DNA of 64,000 nt from Syngnathus acus (lineage: Eukaryota; Chordata; Actinopteri; Syngnathiformes; Syngnathidae): NCBI RefSeq assembly GCF_901709675.1, contig NC_051096.1, positions 558,001-622,000 of the forward strand, in the 5' to 3' direction. The position numbers and the translations under genes are program-made. Position 1 is the stretch's first letter; every line of letters begins with the position of its first letter. The notes below the pieces were generated by a model. That model searched no databases and had not been told where the DNA came from. It saw only the letters and a program-made list of their open reading frames with translations. This document shows, piece after piece, positions 11,999 through 22,072 of this stretch.

Positions 11999-12396
11999 TC
12001 AGGCTATTGCTCTGATGAACACACACCACTCTTAGAGTCTCAGAGTCATTACTGTGCAATAACATCCTGCTCTCCACACCTTTTTTGAATTTGTCTACAC
12101 TGTTTGTACTATGTGTCCTCTCTGTATCCATCCATTGCAGCCTGGTCATCCTGGAAGAGGGACCTTCCCATCTGTGGTCTCTTCTCAAGGTTTCTCATTT
12201 CCCCTAGCTGGAGTTTTGAGTTTTTCCTTGCCCTCTTGGGAGTTTAAGATCAGGGGATGTTTGAGAATATTTGCCATTTTTCACATGTCCTGAGTGTTGT
12301 TAGTCACCTAAATGTTGAACAGAGGCTGTGATTTACCGAAGTCAAATTCCTTGTTTGGCACGCTCAAACATGGCGAATAAAAAACTCTTGAATCTT
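11999..12396 (+). mobile_element. LINE 3' UTR fragment (same family as 9,690-11,046)
   Basis: Starts at ggctattgctctgatgaaca, i.e. within the last RT codons, and runs through the full 3' UTR to ctcttgaatctt. Near-identical to 10,654-11,046. Confidence 0.85.
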
Positions 12397-12552
12397 CACA
12401 GGATAGGGTGAGATGAGGGGAAAAGCTGAAAGGAAAAGAAGAGTAAATTGCTATGCAGGAAATTCCAGCTCAGACATGTATTTCGTTTTACAAAAGATGC
12501 CTTAAATATGAAGACACAAAGACTGTTGCTGCCATAAAATACTTTCCACTTC

Positions 12553-12558
12553 TTTATT
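12553..12558 (-). promoter_or_regulatory. Poly(A) signal for the rrm2-like gene
   Basis: TTTATT on the plus strand, AATAAA on the minus strand, about 120 bases past the stop codon at 12,678. First good signal downstream of the terminal exon. Confidence 0.6.
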
Positions 12559-12677
12559 ATGTTTTTAAAATGTGGTCATGTTCTGGTGGACATTACCATT
12601 TTTTGGGGGGGGCAGGGGATGGTATTTGCGAACCTGAATGCGTGACTGAAATAAATAAATTTAAAAAAGACGTAACT

Positions 12678-14228
12678 TCAGAAGTCGGCATCCAGAGTGA
12701 ACTCGCAGTCTATCATGTTGGACATGACTCCAAATTTCTGGTACTCGCCCACTCGCTTCTCAAAAAAATTGGTTTTCCCCTCTAGCGAAATAGACTCCAT
12801 GAAGTTAAACGGGTTCTTGGACATGTAAACCTTGAAAGAAAAAAAAAGAACATCAAGAACCAGCTCAGTGGCCTAGTGGTAGAGTGTCCGCCCTGAGACT
12901 GAAAGGTTGTGGGTTCAAACCCTGGCCGGGTCATACCAAAGACTACGTATAAAAATGGGACCCATTGCCTCCCTGCTTGGCACTCAGCATTAAGGGTTGG
13001 AATTGGGGGGTTAGATCACCAAATGATTTCCAAGCGTGGCACCGCTGCTGCTCACTGCTCCCCTCTCCCCCAGGGGATGGATCAAAATCACACGGGGATG
13101 GGTTAAATGCAGAGGACAAATTTCACCACACCCAGATGTGTGTGTGACGATCATTGGGACTTTAACTTTAACTTAACTTTAAGAAGCTCATTCTTATGAA
13201 TGTTGAGCGAATATTCTATTTGTTGGTCAACTGGGACAATGCTCAATTTGACGGGGTTACCTTGGCCAGTCCCAGGTCAGAGAGCAGCCGGTCTGCCACA
13301 AATTGGATGTACTGCTTCATCAGGGAAGAGTTGATTCTGATAAGATCCACCGGTAAGGCCTCGCTCAGAAACTCCTGACTCGGTAAAACCAGGCCATGTT
13401 ATTATTAGTTATTAGCATATGCTAGTCAACTAGGATAAGCCGTTTAAAGTGGGTGACCTGTTCAATGCTAACGGCTTTGGTGATGATGTCCTTCACCCGA
13501 TCCTGGGAAGGCTTCTTCAACAGGTAGCTGTAGAGCAGACAGGCAAAGTTGCAGTGCAGTCCCTAAAGAGGATTAAGAAGAGAGAACATGCTGACTTCCG
13601 CGTTAGCCACCACACGCTCGCTAGCAAAGGACATGGACCTCGTCCCGGCTGATGAGCTTGTTGGAGTAAGCGAGGCCGGGCATGAGGCCTCTTTTCTTCA
13701 ACCAGTAAATGGCGGCGAAGGAGCCAGAGAAGAAGATGCCCTCCACTGCCACGAAGGCCACGATTCGCTCGGCTGTCAGCACAAAAGGCGCACCATCTTT
13801 CTGACAACTTTTTGACTTGTCGCTACATTTTGAAAACAGATCCAGCGGTTGCATGAGTGCTTGACGTTGTGCTTTCTCACCAAAGGTGGACCGGATGTCA
13901 TTTATCCACTGCAGCGCCCAGTCGGCCTTGCGCTTGATGCATGGCAACGTTTGAATGGCATTGAAGAGATAGTCCCTGGAAATATAACAAAGGAGGAACA
14001 AGACTGGTTGTTTTCCAAAAAAGGGGGGACAGCTGAAAATGTGAGCTGCAGTTGAGCTGTTGATGTTGTTTCATGCCAAAAAAAGAAAACAACATCAGAC
14101 CTTTCCTTGAGGTCCCGTATGTAGGTGTTGATGAGCATGCTGTACATCTCCGAGTGCACCGTCTCCATCAGGATTTGGAAGCTGTAAAAGGAGCGCACCT
14201 CGGGCACCTGAACCTCCCGACAAAACCT
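12678..14228 (-). CDS. rrm2: Ribonucleotide reductase small subunit (RRM2-like), 3' six exons
   Basis: Small subunit of class I ribonucleotide reductase, which makes the tyrosyl radical that the large subunit uses to form deoxyribonucleotides. Exons (5' to 3'): 14,101-14,228; 13,881-13,975; 13,639-13,772; 13,458-13,562; 13,261-13,374; 12,678-12,830. All junctions are GT-AG and phases agree; together they give 242 residues, against about 389 for human RRM2. Visible: ETVHSEMY (iron ligands E and H, then the radical Tyr), [11 protein letters not shown] (Glu ligand), SRDEGLHC (Glu and His ligands), [17 protein letters not shown], and the FTLDADF tail that binds the large subunit. The sequence is more diverged than a normal vertebrate RRM2. 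The upstream exons with the remaining Asp ligand are not recognisable to the right, where only transposons follow. Could be a 5'-truncated copy or a gene with a transposon-swollen intron. Confidence 0.85.
12861..13181 (+). mobile_element. tRNA-derived SINE, copy 1, in an rrm2-like intron
   Basis: tRNA-like head 12,861-12,935 with A box TGGCCTAGTGG and B box GGTTCAAACCC, then a body ending in tgtgtgacgatcattgggac and a (TTTAAC)n-type tail. Three more copies of the same family occur at 29,843-30,140, 35,526-35,838 and 55,983-56,218. Confidence 0.85.
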
Positions 14229-14569
14229 CTGCACCTGGTTGCACGAGTAAACATACGTGACATTAGTACGACAGCACTTTAAGGTGCAAGCCACCCGACT
14301 TGCCAACTCACTTATTTCAACTCACTCTCAAGAATAAAACACAATTGAGGAAGTTAACGCTCGTCAGGAAGTCTATTGATAGGCCACTCTCATTCTTAGG
14401 TTTTCAGGCCCAGATTGCATGACTGGACGAGTAACCGCATGTTGGTGCAATCTGCCCCCCACCCCTTGCAACTTTCCAGCTGTCCTATCGTTTGCCGCAG
14501 AATTTGCGCACCCTCATGGCTTCTTGCCTATTCATGCGTCACACTGGTCAAAAACTGACTTCCCAGATA
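14229..14569. other. Intron or 5' flank of the rrm2-like gene; no exon seen
   Basis: Searched on the minus strand for the expected preceding exon (the conserved stretch before the first exon seen); nothing matches. Unique-looking sequence up to the Tc1 target site. Confidence 0.5.
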
Positions 14570-15015
14570 CAGTTGTATGCAAACATTTGGGCACCACTAA
14601 TCATTTTCATGATTTTCCTTGATAACTCATTGGTTGTTCGGATCAGCAATTTCAGTTAAATATATCATATAGCAGACAGTGATATTTGAGAAGTGAAATG
14701 AAGTTTATAGGATTTACAGAAAGTGTGCAATCATTACTTGAACAAAAGTATGCAGGTGCATAAATTTGGGCACCCCAACAGAAAAATCCTCCAGCCTCTA
14801 AACGCTTCCTATAGCTTCCAATGAGAGTCTGGATTCTGGTTGAAGGTATTTTGACCATTCTTCTTTACAAAACATCTCCAGTTACAGGTATTTAATGTGG
14901 CCAGTTGCAAGTTGTTCTTCTCTTTGCATCTTCTCTGAAGAGTGGCAGCATGGGAGCCTCAAAACAACTGACAAATGACCTGAAAACAAAGATTGTTCAA
15001 CGTCATAGTTTAGGG

Positions 15016-15989
15016 CAGTGGTCCCCAACCACCGGGCCGCGGACCAGTACCGGTCCGTGGGTCACTTGGTACCGGGCCGCCAAACCGCACAGAAAAAAAA
15101 AAATATATATATATATTTTCGTTAAATCGACGATCAATTAATTCAGGTCAAGACGCTCGTCCCGGTCACGTGACATGTTTCCCCAGTCAAGCCCGCAAAG
15201 CTAGCAAAAATGAGCAAGAATTTATTTTGAAAAATGTAAAAAATTTGGCGATTCTCTCCCAATTACATCCGTCGGTGCATCTGTGTCTCTTGACACAGGT
15301 TAATTCAGGTCAAGACGCTTGTCCCGGTCATGTGACATGTCACCCCAGTCGAGCCCGCGAAGCAAGCAAAAGTGAGCAAGAAACAGAGATGTTTGGAAAG
15401 CTTCTTCGGAAAGGGAAAAAAGCCCAATGAGGAGACGGAAGAAGAAGAGGTTACGACTTCTAAGAAAAGGAAAGCTGCATTTAAAAGAAAAGTTCAGGAG
15501 TCCCACTTAAAATATGGATTTATCGCCACAGGTGACTTGACACGCCAAGCCCACTCTGCATAATATGTGGCGAGAGGCTAGCTAACGAGGCATTGAAGCC
15601 TTCAAAACTGCTTCAGCACATGACAACCAAGCATCCTTTATATATATTAAAAGACAAACCTTTGGAATATTTGGAAAGAAAAAAACGTGAACATCAACAT
15701 CACACTTCGGGTGTCATTGTCTCCGATTACGCCTAGATGGGACCGACTCGTTTTTGAGAAACAAGCTCAGTGCTCCCACTAATGCAACGTAATGGTGAGT
15801 TTTATTTTTATGTCGTTTATACTTGTTTTTATGCCAGTCGTATCATTTTATTTCATCGTATTTATTCATTTATTATAAATGTATTATTTATTAATATAAA
15901 TGTACTATTTATTTATATAAAGGCCGGTCCGCGGAAATATTTCTAACACGTAACCGGTCCGTGGCGCAAAAAAAGGTTGGGGACCACTG
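15016..15989 (+). mobile_element. hAT element with BED-finger N-terminus (family 2), copy 1
   Basis: Ends CAGTGGTCCCCAACC and GGTTGGGGACCACTG; 8-bp duplication gtttaggg at 15,008-15,015 and 15,990-15,997. Encodes on the plus strand the start of a ZBED-type transposase (MSKKQRCLESFFGKGKK at 15,372, then acidic and lysine-rich residues), with a frame shift before the BED-finger part (CGERLANEALKPSKLLQH-like, near 15,565-15,620). The catalytic core is absent. Other copies: 36,537-37,103 and 50,707-51,990. Confidence 0.9.
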
Positions 15990-16974
15990 GTTTAGGGGAA
16001 GGATACAAAAAGCTAGCTCAGACATTTCAGCTGTCAGTTTGCACTGTGAGGAACATTGTGAGGAAATGGAAGACCACAGGCACAGTTCTAGTTAAGGCCC
16101 CGAGTGGCAGGCCATGAAAAATCTCAGATAAGCAGAGGCGAAGGATGGTGAGAACAGTCAAAGTCAACCCACAGAGCAGCTCCACAGACCTACAACATGA
16201 TCTTCATCCAGATGGTGACACTGTGCGTCGTTGAACTATTCAGTGCACTTTGTACAAGGAGATGCTGTATTGGGGAATAATGCGGCAGAAGCCTTTTCTG
16301 CGCACATGCCACAAACAGAGTCGCTTGAGGTATGCTAAAGCACATTTGGACAAGCCAGCTTCATTTTGGAATCAGGTGATGTGTACTGATGAAACTAAAA
16401 TGTTGTTATTTGGACATAACAAGGGGCGGTATTCATGGAGGAAGAAGAACACAGCATTCCATGACAAACACTTGCTACCCACAGTCAAATTTGGTGGTGG
16501 TTTCACCATGCTGTGGGGCTATGTGGCCAGTGCAGGTACTAGTAATCTTGTTAAAGTTGAAGTTGGCATAGATTCAGCAGATTTTTGCAAACAATGTTCA
16601 AGAATAAGTGACAAAGTCAAAGTTCCGCAGGGCCTGGATACCTCAACAAGACAATGACCCCAAACACTGCTCAAATTCTACTAAGGCATTCCTCCAGAGG
16701 ATGATGGTGTTCTGGAATGGCCATCTCAGTCCCCAGACCTAAATATTATTGAAAATCTGTGGTGTGCTTTAAAGCGGCCTGTCCATGCTCGGAAACCATC
16801 AAACCTGACTGAACTGGAGATATTTTGTCAAGAAGAATGGTCAAAAATACCTTCAACCAGAATCCAGACTCTCATTGGAAGCTATAGAAAGTGTTCACAG
16901 GCTGTTATTTCTGCAAAAGGAGGATTTACTAAACATTGATGTCATTTTTCTGTTGGGGTGCCCACAGAGGCGTA

Positions 16975-17253
16975 GCCAAGCCGGGGCGAGCCGGGGCGGC
17001 GCCCCGGTTAGGACTCCCTGCGCCCCGGTTGGAAAAAAAAAAAAAAAAAAAAATTCGATTCTTCATTTTCATGCCGTTTTTTTCTTTCGGTCTTGCGCGA
17101 ATGTGCTTGCGCTATTCTATGTGCGCGATGTTATCCATTCACCGTTTGCCTCCCGGACGTTGTTTTAGCGATCAGCGAACGGCGTGGGTGATGTTTGATT
17201 TTTTTTCCTGTGGGCGTGCGCCCCTACTGGAAAAATTCCTGGCTACGCCTCTG
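16975..17253. mobile_element. hAT MITE, 279 bp
   Basis: Ends CAGAGGCGTAGCCA and TGGCTACGCCTCTG with an 8-bp duplication ggtgccca at 16,967-16,974 and 17,254-17,261. Interior GC-rich, then an A-run of about 20. No coding capacity. Confidence 0.9.
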
Positions 17254-17464
17254 GGTGCCCAAATTTATGCACCTTCCTACTTTTGTTCAAGTAAGGATTG
17301 CACACTTTCTGTAAATCCTATAAACTTCATTTCACTTCTCAAATACCACTGTGTTTGTCTGCTATATGATATATTTAACTGAAATTGCTGATCCGAACAA
17401 CCAATGACTTATAAAGGAAAATCATGAAAATGATCAGGGGTGCCCAAACTTTTGCATACGACTA

Positions 17465-18815
17465 CCGTAATTTTCGGACTAAAAGTCGCTCCGGAATATA
17501 GGTCGCATTAGCCATAAAATGCACAATAACGTGAAAAAAAACATATATAAGTCGCTCCGGAGTATAAGTCGCATTTTGGGGGACATTTATTCGACAAAAT
17601 CCAACACCAGGAACAGACATGAACGAGCAACAACAGGCTAAATAATAAGTAAACTAACGTGACATAAACACAAACGAAGAGCTGAGAACGGGCCTGACGT
17701 AACATTCAGAATTATTCAAATAACTATTACATAAATAACACGTTTATAAAACCATCTGTCACTCCAATTCATTAAATCCATCGATCGTCCTTTATGTCAA
17801 CAATGGGTGCGCGCCGCTGACGGCGCTTGCACTTCAAAATATTCCACAGGCCCACATAACGATATATAAATTATATATCAAATAACTATTATATAAGCAA
17901 TAATATTATCAAACCATCTGTGTCACTCCAAATCATTAAATCCATCGATCAAATTCCTCATCCTTTGTCAACAACGCCGCGCGTGCGCCCTGATGTCAGC
18001 CTTATTCCACAGATCTAGTATATACGTAACTATATTGTGCGTTAACAAAGTACAAGGAAAGATGTGGGTTTGGTAAACGGCTCTTTATTTAACAAAACAA
18101 GAGTTCAACGAGCCAACAACTACTGAACTGTAACAATAAAACCATATACAAGTTGCTAAACGAAATAAAATATATCAAATAACTATAACAAATAGTTCAC
18201 CGCAACACGGCCCCAAGCACCGGCATTGACTTCTAGGCGTGTGGCGGCGTGGACTTCCATCCCTGGAGGTGGCACTTCCAGCCACGGAGGTGGAAGAGAA
18301 CTCCATAGAATAGGACCGGGCGTGCGTAAAAGCCATGTCCGAGCCCCATCCACCGTCCTCGGACAGCCACCCGGCCGAGCGCCGGCCCCAGACTTCCATC
18401 CACGGAAGTGAAAGAGAGCTCCGTAGAGTAGGACCGGGCGTGCGTAAAAGCCATCATAGTTTTTCAAACCTTCCGTGTCACTCCAAATCATTAAATCCTT
18501 CAAACTCTTCGTCCTCCGTGTCACTTAGAAACAAAGCCGCTAATGATGCCGGTAGTATGTGGGGCTCTTCGTCATCTTCGTCATCTTCGTCATCCGTAAT
18601 CGAATCTTTGTCCTTTATGTAAACAACCGCCGCGCCGCGCTGCTGACGTCACTTGAAATTCAAATTGCAGTAATCCCTTGCTACATCGCGGTTTCACTTT
18701 TTTTTTTTTTGGGGGAAATGTTTGAAAAAATTCACATATAAGTCGCTCCTCAGTATAAGTCGCCCCCCCACCCAAACTATGAAAAAAAACGCGACTTATA
18801 GTCCGAAAATTACGG
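17465..18815. mobile_element. TA-flanked MITE, 1,351 bp
   Basis: Inverted ends CCGTAATTTTCGGACT and its complement at 18,800-18,815, with TA at 17,463-17,464 and 18,816-18,817. The interior repeats ataagtcgctccgga-like phrases near both ends, and contains two related blocks around cgggcgtgcgtaaaagccat (about 18,320 and 18,430) and a tcatcttcg microsatellite (about 18,567-18,590). No transposase. Confidence 0.8.
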
Positions 18816-18937
18816 TATTTGAATCATGTCCAACACTTTAAGATCTGCAGGCTCTCGGCAAGCACTTAAATCAGGCAGGAATGGAAAGGGTTTAACAAAA
18901 ATGTAGAGCATCACATCAAAACAGAGGTGAATAATAT

Positions 18938-19500
18938 CCATCCATCCATCCATCCATTTTCTTCCGCTTATCCAGGGTTGGGTCGCGGGAGCAGCAGCTT
19001 TAGGAGGGACTCCCAGACTTCCCTTTCCCCAGCCACTTCATCCAGCTCATCCCGGGGGATCCCAAGGCGTTCCCAGGCCAGCCGAGAGACATAGTCTCTC
19101 CAGCGCGTCCTGGGTCGTCCACGGGGTCTCCTACCGGTGGGACATGCCCGGAACACCTCCCCAGGGAGGCGTCCAGGAGGCATCCTGATTAGATGCCCGA
19201 GCCACCTCATCTGGCTCCTCTCAACGTGGAGGAGCAGCGGCTCTACTCCAAGTCTCTCCCGGATGACCGAGCTTCTCACCTTATCTCTAAGGGAGAGCCC
19301 AGACACCCTGCGGAGGAAACTCATTTCGGCCGCTTGTATCCGGGATCTCGTTCTTTCGGTCACGACCCATAGCTCGTGACCAAAGGTGAGGATAGAAGCG
19401 TAGATCGACCGGTAAATTGAGAGCTTTGCCTTTTGGCTCAGCTCTCTCTTTACCACGACGGACCGGTACAGAGTCCGATCTCGCGCGCCATCCTGCCCTC
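18938..19500 (-). mobile_element. RTE-like LINE 3' end
   Basis: Minus-strand frame 19,456-18,968 encodes the C-terminal part of a LINE polyprotein: MVKRELSQKAKLSIYRSIY, LTFGHELWVVTERTRSRIQ, MRWLGHLIRMPPGRLPGEV, RPRTRWRDYVSRLAWERLG, EVWESLLKLL. It ends in a (CATC)n tail at 18,940-18,957 (plus strand). Same family as 25,386-34,400. Clade assignment RTE/Rex3-like is from motif style only. Confidence 0.8.
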
Positions 19501-19512
19501 ACTCGTGAACAA

Positions 19513-19900
19513 TGTTAGGGTTGATAGATTAGTTTGATCCTATGCTTATGTTGGAATGTAACCTGTAATAAATAACCTAGCTAGATTAGTTTGATCCTAT
19601 GCTTATGTTGGAATGTAACCTGTAATAAATAACCTAGCTTGTCCTGTCTTACACAACGTCGTAAAACACCCCCTGCTATGCTTTGACCAGAGGTCAGGGG
19701 CTTCAACTCCATCCTGTCCACTCTCACCCCATCCTGTTTCTCTCAATAAAAATGCTCTTGCAAGAGGCCTGAGTCAGACCTCATTCGATCATCGCTGTAC
19801 GCACAGCGACGAATGACTCCATTTGCAAGTGCTTAAAAAGGGCATACTGTCTCCCGTGTGGTTCTTGCAAAAATAAGTTAGAGTGAGCACCACTCTAACA
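19513..19900 (+). repeat. LTR of an endogenous retrovirus
   Basis: 388 bases running from TGTTAGGG to CTCTAACA, with aataaaaatgctcttgc (poly(A) signal) at about 19,746. A 57-bp stretch (agattagtttgatcctatgc onward) is tandemly doubled at 19,526 and 19,583. Followed three bases later by a primer binding site. No second LTR copy is in the window. Confidence 0.8.
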
Positions 19901-19903
19901 TTT

Positions 19904-19921
19904 TGGTGCCGAAACCCGGGA
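19904..19921 (+). promoter_or_regulatory. Retroviral primer binding site, tRNA-Phe type
   Basis: TGGTGCCGAAACCCGGGA matches the complement of the 3' end of vertebrate tRNA-Phe (ending in TTTCGGCACCA). Confidence 0.75.
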
Positions 19922-21471
19922 TCTCTCATACCCGCCATCTGGCCGACGGAGGACGACGTGCTGCATTGTCGACAAGCCAGCGTCCATTAGGAGGACCTGG
20001 AAAAGAAAGACCTGGGAAGAAAATTCTTCGCTGGGCCAGCATCTTAGGTCTGCCTTCGTCTGACAGAGGTGGATTGACGGGATCCGGCAGTGCAACGAAC
20101 CAGGGGACAAGTAAGTTAAAGCCCTAAAGTTGTGTGATTGTGCTGTGTGAAACGCGTAAAAGGTAGAGGTGCACGGGATATAGCTTGGGTTCAAGTCCCA
20201 GGGGAAGAAACAGGCTAAGAAAAGCAGAGCTTCTTTTTCGTTCATCGAAGAAGTGCGTAGATTCTTCTTTGTCTGTTTTTCCAAGCTGAGGGATCTGGCT
20301 TGGGTTAGAGTCCCAGTGGAAGGAACGTGCTAAGAAACACGGAGCTTCTTTTTTGTTAATCTAAGAAGAGTGTAGATTTTTCTTTGTACGTTTTTCCGGC
20401 CAAAGAACGGCTTGGGTTTAAGTCCCAGTGGAAGGAACGGGCTAAGAAAAAACAGAGTTTCTTTTTCCTAATTGAAGAAGGGCGTAGATTCTTTTTTTTG
20501 TCCGTTTTTCCAAGCTGTTTGGGTGGATTTGACACCCATCCTGGATAGGCCTAAAAATAAAAAGCGCTGGAGTTTGTCAGAGTCAGAGAGAGTCAGAGTC
20601 AGCTTTATTGTCAATGCCTTCATGCTAAGACACACAAAGAAATCGAAATTTCGTTTCCCCTATCCCACGGTGACGAGACAGTACACGATTAACATACAAG
20701 TAAACAACGGGGGAGAGAGTTCAGGACCCCAACAGCCTGGAGATCACAAACCTCGCCAGTGGCGAGCAGTGCTTGCATCACACAACAGAGTCCCGGCACC
20801 ATTTCGTCACGGATGTAGACGCACATTCCACCTCCTCGCGATGTTCCCCCTCGTACAATGGCCCGGTCCGCCCGATAGCACGCCAGCCGCTCCAGATGCA
20901 CAGCAGTTACGCACTGTCCGGTCCGTAGATCTCAGCAGGCATGTTGATGTCCAGCGATCGAACGTTCGCCAGAAGAATGGAAGGCACGGCCGGGCGAGCT
21001 GGGTTGGCCGCCAGCCTGGCCCGGACGCCCAACCGGGGGAGGAACAGCAGGCGAGTCCGGCGACACTTCAGGACGGAGCAGACCGAGCGCCTTTAATGTC
21101 CCCGCTTCAAAGTCCAGATCGCCACAAAACTCGCTTTCGCCGATGTCGAGCAGAACCAGCCCGCCGTACTTGTAGCACAACCCGGTACGACGAGACGAAC
21201 ACACAAAACTGTCGGACAAACCCACATTAAACGACAAAACAAAACACCGTTCGGGACAGAGAGAGGCCGCTGCGTGTGCACGCGCCGCCATCTTACTTCC
21301 AGTACACTTAGGTACGTTTTTTTAAGTTTGTGTGGTTGAGAGTGCAACTGGTAGGATAAATTGACTGCAAAGAAAATTTGTTGGAAGGTCAATTTAAACC
21401 TGCATTGAGGATCCTCAAAGAAAGAAAAAATTTGAAAAGAAAATTGTATAAACCTAAAATACCAAGTTAAT
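19922..21471 (+). mobile_element. Endogenous retrovirus leader with three ~113-bp tandem units, LINE inserted
   Basis: Leader between primer site and gag. Three tandem units begin at 20,183, 20,298 and 20,410 (gcttgggt...), each with a GGGTTnnAGTCCC stem-loop. A LINE remnant lies at 20,583-21,300 on the minus strand. The leader then resumes to the gag ATG. Confidence 0.6.
20583..21300 (-). mobile_element. Internally deleted LINE (5' end joined to 3' tail)
   Basis: Minus strand: starts with a 5' region (aagatggcggcgcgtgcaca), then an endonuclease-domain start (ILLANVRSLDINMP and, in another frame, RGGTSRGGGMCVYIRDEM), then jumps to the 3' UTR of the family seen at 6,432 and 8,398 (gtcaccgtgggatagggg ... 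gacaataaagctgac). The reverse transcriptase is missing. Confidence 0.7.
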
Positions 21472-21925
21472 ATGGGAAATAAAAACGGTAAATCCCTAGC
21501 TCTTGATGGAGATGAGAAGTACATGGCGAGTAAATTTCTTAATTGTATGCAATACATGCCGAAGTGGAAGAAAAAGTATGGAGTACAAGGAAAGTTGAAC
21601 TGTGGAAGAAGTGGTAGAAGTTTTAGAGGAGAGTGTCGCTGGGAAGAAAAGTAACTGAGAAAGGAAAGAAAAGGGAGAGAATTGAAATGTGCTAGAGTGT
21701 GGTTGAAAGCTTCACAAAGAGATGAGAACAAATTCAAGAGACAAAACATAGAAAGATGAAAACTGATGAGGTCACAAGTGTTTGTCAGACCAGAACACAA
21801 TAAGGCCCCAGTGCGCTGGTGCAAGGCCGCAGCTCAAGCAAAGGGGCAAGAGGCGCTTCCGCTCCTATGCAAATCATGTATCCAAATTTAAAGGACCTGA
21901 AGCCTCCCCCATATGACAGCAAAAC
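21472..21925 (+). pseudogene. Endogenous retrovirus gag, 5' part, broken
   Basis: The ATG at 21,472 opens 60 codons starting MGNKNGK; the MG start fits the N-myristoylated matrix start of retroviral Gag. A stop follows at 21,652-21,654. Further on, near 21,868-21,921, another frame reads MYPNLKDLKPPPYDS, with a PPPY late-domain motif as in the Gag of many simple retroviruses. The copy is truncated soon after, and no pol or env is recognised. The gag identity is inferred from position (after LTR, primer site and leader) and these two motifs. Confidence 0.6.
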
Positions 21926-22072
21926 ATGTCATTGTCAGATTATTAGAATTTTTTTATTATTAGAGCTCCTGTCCATACAAGAAGTATGACAATGCTGTTT
22001 GTATGCTGTTTGTTGTATTGTAATGTGTCTGACTTCATAAGACCAAGTCGGGTTGTTATGATGCGTCTAGTG

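Larger units (their letters stand above)
14570..17462 (+). mobile_element. Tc1-like transposon with degenerate transposase, hosting two hAT elements
   Basis: Long inverted ends of about 220 bases: the left starts CAGTTGTATGCAAACATTTG, and the right, read inward, starts GTCGTATGCAAAAGTTTGGG. TA flanks at 14,568-14,569 and 17,463-17,464. The transposase is a pseudogene on the plus strand: a helix-turn-helix part (MGASKQLTNDLKTKIVQ, then after a hAT, TFQLSVCTVRNIVRKWK), an MCTDETKMLLFG block (first Asp of the DDE triad), and SPDLNIIENLW (last acidic residue), with several stops and frame shifts between. The hAT at 15,016-15,989 splits the DNA-binding part; a hAT MITE sits at 16,975-17,253. Confidence 0.85.

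Noticed and set aside
12861-12935. Functional tRNA gene
   Set aside because: A and B boxes are present, but the sequence continues into a SINE body and recurs at other sites; it is a SINE head.
20472-21230. 252-residue plus-strand frame
   Set aside because: It crosses from retroviral leader into an antisense LINE; no coherent protein.
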